Shown here one piece after another: positions 43,831 through 48,050 of a stretch of 48,050 bases of DNA. The position numbers and the translations under genes were made by a program. The stretch is from an uncultured Eubacteriales bacterium (GTDB taxonomy: Bacteria > Bacillota > Clostridia > Oscillospirales > CAG-272). The notes under the pieces were generated by a model. The model worked only from the letters and a program-made list of their open reading frames with translations, had not been told where the DNA came from and did not search any database. Positions within the stretch are counted from its first letter, which is position 1. The number at the start of each line of letters is the position of its first letter. The stretch spans positions 1-48,050 of the forward strand of contig UQNQ01000014.1 in NCBI GenBank assembly GCA_900542425.1. Reading direction: 5' to 3'.

Positions 43831-45180
43831 TTAAGATGACAGCAGAGCAAACCCGTCTGAGTTCCGTTTGACGGTAGCGCCGGCAGAAAACGGTTTTTCT
43901 CCGGAAAGGCACCCTGATACCATAAGAGCAAATAAAAACGGAAACAGCGCCGAAAGCGAACATGCCGCAGGAATCGAACAACTCATCACCGCCGTAACAA
44001 CCGCGGGAATACACCCACGCCTGCAAAAACGAAAGCCTAGCCCGCGTGCAATGCCGATAAAAGCAGGAAACAGAAAAAGCATCCCGACAATCCCCAGCCC
44101 AAACAGATACTGAAGCGCCGTTACATGCACATTTGTCCGAAAAAGTCCTGTGCCAAACAAAAGAGACCATATGGATTCCGTAAAAGCAGTATACCATCTG
44201 CGAATCAACATCACACGCCCGTTTGCGCCGACAAGTTCATCCGGATCAAAACGTGCCCCCAGCGACAGAAGCAGTTCCGGTACAAGCCATGCTGACAAGC
44301 CAAGCAAAGCGGCACATAAAAGAGAAAGAAACAAAACAGCCTTTCCAAACAAATGCGGCGTTTTCACCAAAGCAAGCAGCTCCAAGACCGCAAGCCCCGC
44401 GATACACAAAAGAAAACTTCGGGAAAGTCCGATTGTTCCGAAAAACAAAAGAGTCAACATCCAAATCAGCGAAGCCGCCGTCTCTTTACGAAAGCTCATG
44501 CGAACTTCCGCAGCACAGCGGAGGAGCTCTGCATGAGCGGCAATTCCGGCAAGGCAGGAAAAGCCAAGGAAATTCGGATCCAGCGTCATATGCATTCCGT
44601 CCGCCCCATAAACATCTCCAAAGCGAACAGCTCCGGAAAAAATATCACCAAGCGAATGCTCGCCCGCAAATACAAGCAGCGCAGCGATTCCGGAAATCAG
44701 TACCGATGCGGAATATACAGGTACCGCACGGCGGAGTGAAACTGACGTCTTGTCTGAAATAAACAATACAAGAAGCAAAATTTCAGCTCCCAATGCAAAA
44801 TGATAGACGCTCATATCTCCGAGAATCAGATTCTGCATCCACAGATACGCGGTAAAAAGAAAAGAAAAAACAGCCGTCCATACAGAAAGCCGGAATCGCT
44901 CTTTTTCGTAAAAAGCAAGAAAAATCCATTTGACGGCAAACAGCAGCGTCAAATAATTTCCCGGAAGTCCCGGATACAGCGGCAGTAAAAAAATCAAAAA
45001 CAACCGTGTATCCTCCGCATTCAGGAAAAGAAGCGCCGCACATGCGATAAAAAGAAAAGGAAGCCGTCCTATCGAGATAAGCAAGCCGTCCCGCACAAGC
45101 AAAAGAGAAGCAATTCCCACACATGCCACCGGTAAAGCAAGTCTTGACCAACACACGTTGTTTTCTTCCTGTATTCTCAT
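43831..45180 (-). CDS. O-antigen ligase/polymerase-like integral membrane protein
   Basis: Protein of 449 residues, mostly hydrophobic, with roughly ten to twelve membrane segments, for example LALPVACVGIASLLLV, LIWMLTLLFFGTIGLSRSFL and AVLFLSLLCAALLGLSAWLV. One long outside loop near residues 310-345 contains ARFDPDELVGANGRVMLIRR, whose ANGR resembles the arginine-bearing loop of Wzy/WaaL proteins. Likely role: joining polyprenyl-linked repeat units outside the membrane. The ATG overlaps the glycosyltransferase stop. Such proteins share little sequence, so the call depends on topology and context. Confidence 0.75.
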   Translation of the reverse strand: MRIQEENNVCWSRLALPVACVGIASLLLVRDGLLISIGRLPFLFIACAALLFLNAEDTRLFLIFLLPLYPGLPGNYLTLLFAVKWIFLAFYEKERFRLSVWTAVFSFLFTAYLWMQNLILGDMSVYHFALGAEILLLVLFISDKTSVSLRRAVPVYSASVLISGIAALLVFAGEHSLGDIFSGAVRFGDVYGADGMHMTLDPNFLGFSCLAGIAAHAELLRCAAEVRMSFRKETAASLIWMLTLLFFGTIGLSRSFLLCIAGLAVLELLALVKTPHLFGKAVLFLSLLCAALLGLSAWLVPELLLSLGARFDPDELVGANGRVMLIRRWYTAFTESIWSLLFGTGLFRTNVHVTALQYLFGLGIVGMLFLFPAFIGIARGLGFRFCRRGCIPAVVTAVMSCSIPAACSLSALFPFLFALMVSGCLSGEKPFSAGATVKRNSDGFALLSS

Positions 45181-47375
45181 TCTTTTCCCTCCACAGACGC
45201 ACGGAACGCATGAACGGCAATCCTTGCCCGTCCCTCACAAAGAGAAATCGATTCTTCCCGGGACAGCCGTCGAAAATGCGCATAGGACTTCTCCGAAAGA
45301 AATGTTTTCAGTGCATCATACAGCTCCGCGTCCGTTACACCGCAGACGATTCCGCGATCTCCTACAAGTTCACACGCTGAGCAGGTATCGGTAGAAAGCA
45401 CCGGCAGCGACAGCAGTATCGCCTCCGACAGAACAAGAGGCGCACCTTCATGAAAAGAGGGATGAAAAAGAAAATCCGCCTGTGCCATATATGGATACGG
45501 ATTATCCGTCTGTGCATGCAGGAAGACAACATCGGAAAGTCCGTTCTCACGGATACTGCGTGCAATCGCTTCCCGGCAAGGACCGTCGCCGACAATATGC
45601 CATTCGAAAACGAATCCTTCATCCCATAGGCGGCGCATCAAAGGAATACATCGCTTTTGCCCTTTTTCCGGAGAAAGTCTGCCCACGCTCAGAATGATGG
45701 GACGATGTGCACCCGAAAAGCACGGCACATTGACAGAGGAAAGAAAAAGAATTCTCCTTGCATCCAAAATATTCGGAACAACCGAAAGCCTTCCCGATGC
45801 CTTGGGCACGCAAGAAAGAAAAGCGGCAGCGGATGCTTCCGAAACCGCGCAAATCTGATCAAATCTTTGATAAAGACGCCGGTTGACAGCGCTGTTTGCC
45901 CCGTATTTTTTAAAATCACAATGCACAAACGCGATTTTTCTCACGGCACGGCACCCAAACAAAGCAAGCTCGCAGCTGATATTACAAAAGCTTTTGTCCG
46001 ATGTCGGCTGTGAGAAAGCAACAGCGGCATCAAAAACGGGAAGCCGTTTTCTCTGCCGAAGACTGAGCCACACAAACGGCAGGCGTTTTCCGAAGCATTT
46101 CGCAAAAGCAGCTCCGAAAATACGGAACAATCTTGCCGAAAGCGGCAGCGTCCAAATCCTGCAAAGAGGTGTTTCCGTGGCGCGAAGAAGCGCATCCGGT
46201 TCAAGAATTGCGATATCCGCCGGAAGCATTTCTTTACGGATTCCGCCGTCAGCGGCAAGAAGTGTGACGCGATAGAAAACATGAATCTCACGCAGCAAAG
46301 CATAGAGCGCATTAGGAATTCCTCCCGTCTGCGTGTTTCCGATGGTAATAAGCAAAGAAGGTTTTTCCGGCGCGGTGCCGAAAACTTCTTTCAATTTTTC
46401 CGCAAGCATATCCCGATATGCTTGTGCATGATAATAATCCGAGAATAACCTCCGGCAAGCCGATTCCACCAAAGGATCCGGTTCCAAGCTCATATCGTCC
46501 AGGACAGACGCCATTTCGCTCTCTCCCGCAGGCAACGGGACCGGAATGCCATATGAGATAGGAGCGGCATGGCGGAAAAAATCAGAAAGTACCGGAGAAT
46601 AAATGGGAATCAATCCGCATGCAGCATATATGGAAAGCTTTGTCGGCGTCGCAACGCGGTTAACCTTATCATCATCCCGCAAAACAAAGCCATATCGAAT
46701 ACCTGCAAGTGCCTGTACAAGCTCTTCTCCGCGTTTACAGGAAATCTCATAATTCACAGCGCCGCTTCGGGACAAAATTTTTCTTGCCTGTTCCATATCT
46801 TCCGTAAAAACAAACAGCTTGGTACCATATGCGGCACGCCGTTCAATCGCAGCATAAAATGCAGCCGTCTGTGCAAAACATTGCCATTTTGCAAGAGAAC
46901 CGACATAAGCAAAGCCACCTCGGCTCTTTTCGGCACAAAGCGCCTCTTTATTGACTTTTGTCTTACAAAAGCAAGGCATAATAAAACTTTTTTCTTTTAA
47001 AGCAAGCCTATACTTTTCTTCATAATGAGCAAGCATTTCCGGAGAAACAAAAAGTGCCAGCGTCGCACGGGAAAGAACATATTTTTCAATATGAGACAGA
47101 ATCAGGCGGCGCAGGCGGCATCGATGACGCAGATAGGATTCCTCCGGTACAATACCCTGAAACCAAACGACAACCCGGCGGTATCCTGCAAGCAGATACC
47201 GAACAGCAACAAGAACTTCATTGACCACAACAATATCATCGCGGCAAATTTTTTCTTTTTCTCCCGTCTCAGAAAAAGAAAAACCGGCAAGATTTACCGC
47301 TGCTTTTATGACATCCATATAGGATTCTGTTACATCACAGGCACATCGATCGTCAATCCAAAAGCGCGGGATCAT
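45177..47375 (-). CDS. Tandem two-domain glycosyltransferase (GT4-like)
   Basis: Protein of 732 residues made of two glycosyltransferase units. The first half (about 1-340) has a degenerate GT-B pattern: VVVWFQGIVP, GGFAYVGSLAKW, FVLRDDDKVNRVATPTKLSI and YAACGLIPIYSP. The second half (about 345-732) is a clear GT4: SLLITIGNTQTGGIPNALYA, ILSVGRLSPEKGQK, HIVGDGPCREAIA and HPSFHEGAPLVLSEAILLSL with its E-x7-E. AGAGGTGCGAG precedes the ATG, which overlaps the previous stop. It probably adds two successive sugars to the lipid carrier (inference). Confidence 0.85.
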   Translation of the reverse strand: MIPRFWIDDRCACDVTESYMDVIKAAVNLAGFSFSETGEKEKICRDDIVVVNEVLVAVRYLLAGYRRVVVWFQGIVPEESYLRHRCRLRRLILSHIEKYVLSRATLALFVSPEMLAHYEEKYRLALKEKSFIMPCFCKTKVNKEALCAEKSRGGFAYVGSLAKWQCFAQTAAFYAAIERRAAYGTKLFVFTEDMEQARKILSRSGAVNYEISCKRGEELVQALAGIRYGFVLRDDDKVNRVATPTKLSIYAACGLIPIYSPVLSDFFRHAAPISYGIPVPLPAGESEMASVLDDMSLEPDPLVESACRRLFSDYYHAQAYRDMLAEKLKEVFGTAPEKPSLLITIGNTQTGGIPNALYALLREIHVFYRVTLLAADGGIRKEMLPADIAILEPDALLRATETPLCRIWTLPLSARLFRIFGAAFAKCFGKRLPFVWLSLRQRKRLPVFDAAVAFSQPTSDKSFCNISCELALFGCRAVRKIAFVHCDFKKYGANSAVNRRLYQRFDQICAVSEASAAAFLSCVPKASGRLSVVPNILDARRILFLSSVNVPCFSGAHRPIILSVGRLSPEKGQKRCIPLMRRLWDEGFVFEWHIVGDGPCREAIARSIRENGLSDVVFLHAQTDNPYPYMAQADFLFHPSFHEGAPLVLSEAILLSLPVLSTDTCSACELVGDRGIVCGVTDAELYDALKTFLSEKSYAHFRRLSREESISLCEGRARIAVHAFRASVEGKE

Positions 47376-48010
47376 CTCGCACCTCTGCCGGTCAAAACAG
47401 TGGGGAACGTCAGAACAAGACATCGGATATCCAGTAAAACAGAACGATTCCCGATATATTGCATATCATATCTCCATTTTTCCGCAGGCGTCAAATCATA
47501 TCCCCCGCTTATCTGCGCAAGTCCCGTAAGTCCGGGTTTCACAAGCAGCCTTTTGTCAAAATCCGCAACAATCATTCCGAATGTCTGATAGAAAATTTCC
47601 CGTTCCGGGCGGGGACCCACAAAACTCATATCTCCGATAAAGATATTCCAAAGCTGAGGAAGTTCATCCAAATGAAATCTGCGAAGAAAAACACCGATTT
47701 TGGTTCTTCTGGGGTCATCTTTTGCCGCCCACACAGGACCGCCGCACTCCGCATTTTCCGTCATGGTACGAAATTTCAACAAGGTAAAAGGCACCCCGGA
47801 AAGCCCAAGCCGCGTCTGACGGTATAAAACAGGTCCGGACGAATCCAGACGAACCGCCAACGCAAGAATCCCCATAGGAACAAGCAAAACCACAAGAAGC
47901 AGTATGGACAATAACAAATCGAAAAACCGCTTTGCTATTTCATAGATAGGCTTTGATTGATACCAAATGATATTTTCTTCCGAACTTATATGTATTTTAG
48001 TATCCATCAT
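47372..48010 (-). CDS. Polyprenyl-phosphate sugar-1-phosphate transferase
   Basis: Initiates surface polysaccharide synthesis by placing a sugar phosphate on undecaprenyl phosphate. It has 212 residues: one membrane helix (about 30-52, FFDLLLSILLLVVLLVPMGI), then the catalytic domain with GPVLYRQTRLGLSGVPFTLL, KFRTM, RRFHLDELPQLWNI, GDMSFVGPRPER and VKPGLTGLAQISG. This is the short PglC/EpsL-like form without the extra N-terminal helices of WcaJ. GGGAG lies seven bases before the ATG at 48010. It heads the cluster. Confidence 0.94.
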   Translation of the reverse strand: MMDTKIHISSEENIIWYQSKPIYEIAKRFFDLLLSILLLVVLLVPMGILALAVRLDSSGPVLYRQTRLGLSGVPFTLLKFRTMTENAECGGPVWAAKDDPRRTKIGVFLRRFHLDELPQLWNIFIGDMSFVGPRPEREIFYQTFGMIVADFDKRLLVKPGLTGLAQISGGYDLTPAEKWRYDMQYIGNRSVLLDIRCLVLTFPTVLTGRGAR

Positions 48011-48039
48011 TTATCATCTCCCAATCTCATGATATTTGC

Positions 48040-48045
48040 ATTATA
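48040..48045 (-). promoter_or_regulatory. -10 element of the polysaccharide cluster promoter
   Basis: TATAAT on the minus strand, 30 bases before the sugar transferase ATG. The -35 would fall outside the window. Confidence 0.55.
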
Positions 48046-48050
48046 AGAGT

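Noticed and set aside
1..48050. CRISPR arrays, tRNA or rRNA genes, transposases, prophage genes
   Set aside because: Looked for on both strands; no direct-repeat array, cloverleaf with CCA end, rRNA stretch or transposase motif was seen.

Overview
The window looks like a chromosomal segment of a low-to-mid GC Firmicute of the class Clostridia. I infer this from the WalRK two-component operon with YycH/YycI-like partners, mini-ribonuclease III, a YnzC-type DUF896 protein, a toprim/DUF4093 protein, AGGAGG-type ribosome binding sites, sigma-A promoters with 17-bp spacers and many intrinsic terminators. The genus cannot be fixed from the sequence alone. No rRNA, tRNA, CRISPR array, prophage or insertion sequence was recognised.

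Layout, left to right. (1) 1-5914, minus strand: 5' part of ftsH, then the excision-repair pair uvrB-uvrA, with a palindrome over the uvrB promoter. (2) About 6030-6202: a GC-rich, strongly structured non-coding element between the uvrB promoter and the serine dehydratase terminator. (3) 6259-15685, minus strand: sdaAB-sdaAA (L-serine dehydratase), murA, and the cell-wall stress operon walR-walK-yycH-yycI preceded by a DUF3810 membrane metalloprotease. (4) 16024-23685, mainly plus strand: radC, a frameshifted HTH gene (minus), a small acidic protein, a methyltransferase behind a leader peptide and terminator, glyA, pncC, holA, a toprim/RNase M5-like gene, a GtrA-family membrane protein, mrnC and an HTH regulator. 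(5) DUF896 and a cytoplasmic serine hydrolase, fired from divergent, closely spaced promoters.

(6) 26301-40456, minus strand: an 11-gene purine operon, transcribed purE-purC-purF-purF2-purM-fnt-purN-purO-purH-purD-purL. It starts from a near-consensus promoter (TTGACA-17-TATAAT), followed by a ZTP (pfl) riboswitch whose conserved 3' segment also forms the 5' arm of an intrinsic terminator. Three things stand out. A second PurF-like protein lacks the N-terminal catalytic cysteine. A formate/nitrite channel lies inside the operon, overlapping purM. The PurH function is split between a stand-alone AICAR formyltransferase and an archaeal-type IMP cyclohydrolase (PurO family). purK, purB and purA are not in the window.

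(7) 40506-48050, minus strand: a cell-surface polysaccharide or teichoic-acid-like cluster. It holds a polyprenyl-phosphate sugar transferase, a tandem glycosyltransferase, a polymerase-like membrane protein, a hexapeptide acetyltransferase and a CDP-glycerol glycerophosphotransferase-like protein, several coupled by ATGA overlaps. wecB follows with its own promoter, then a small membrane-protein gene that appears frameshifted.

The most interesting hypothesis is functional. The ZTP riboswitch reports 10-formyl-tetrahydrofolate shortage, and the operon it controls carries both formyl-using enzymes (PurN and PurH) together with a candidate formate channel, so formate uptake may be part of the same feedback loop. 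The cysteine-less PurF paralogue is the second main lead.
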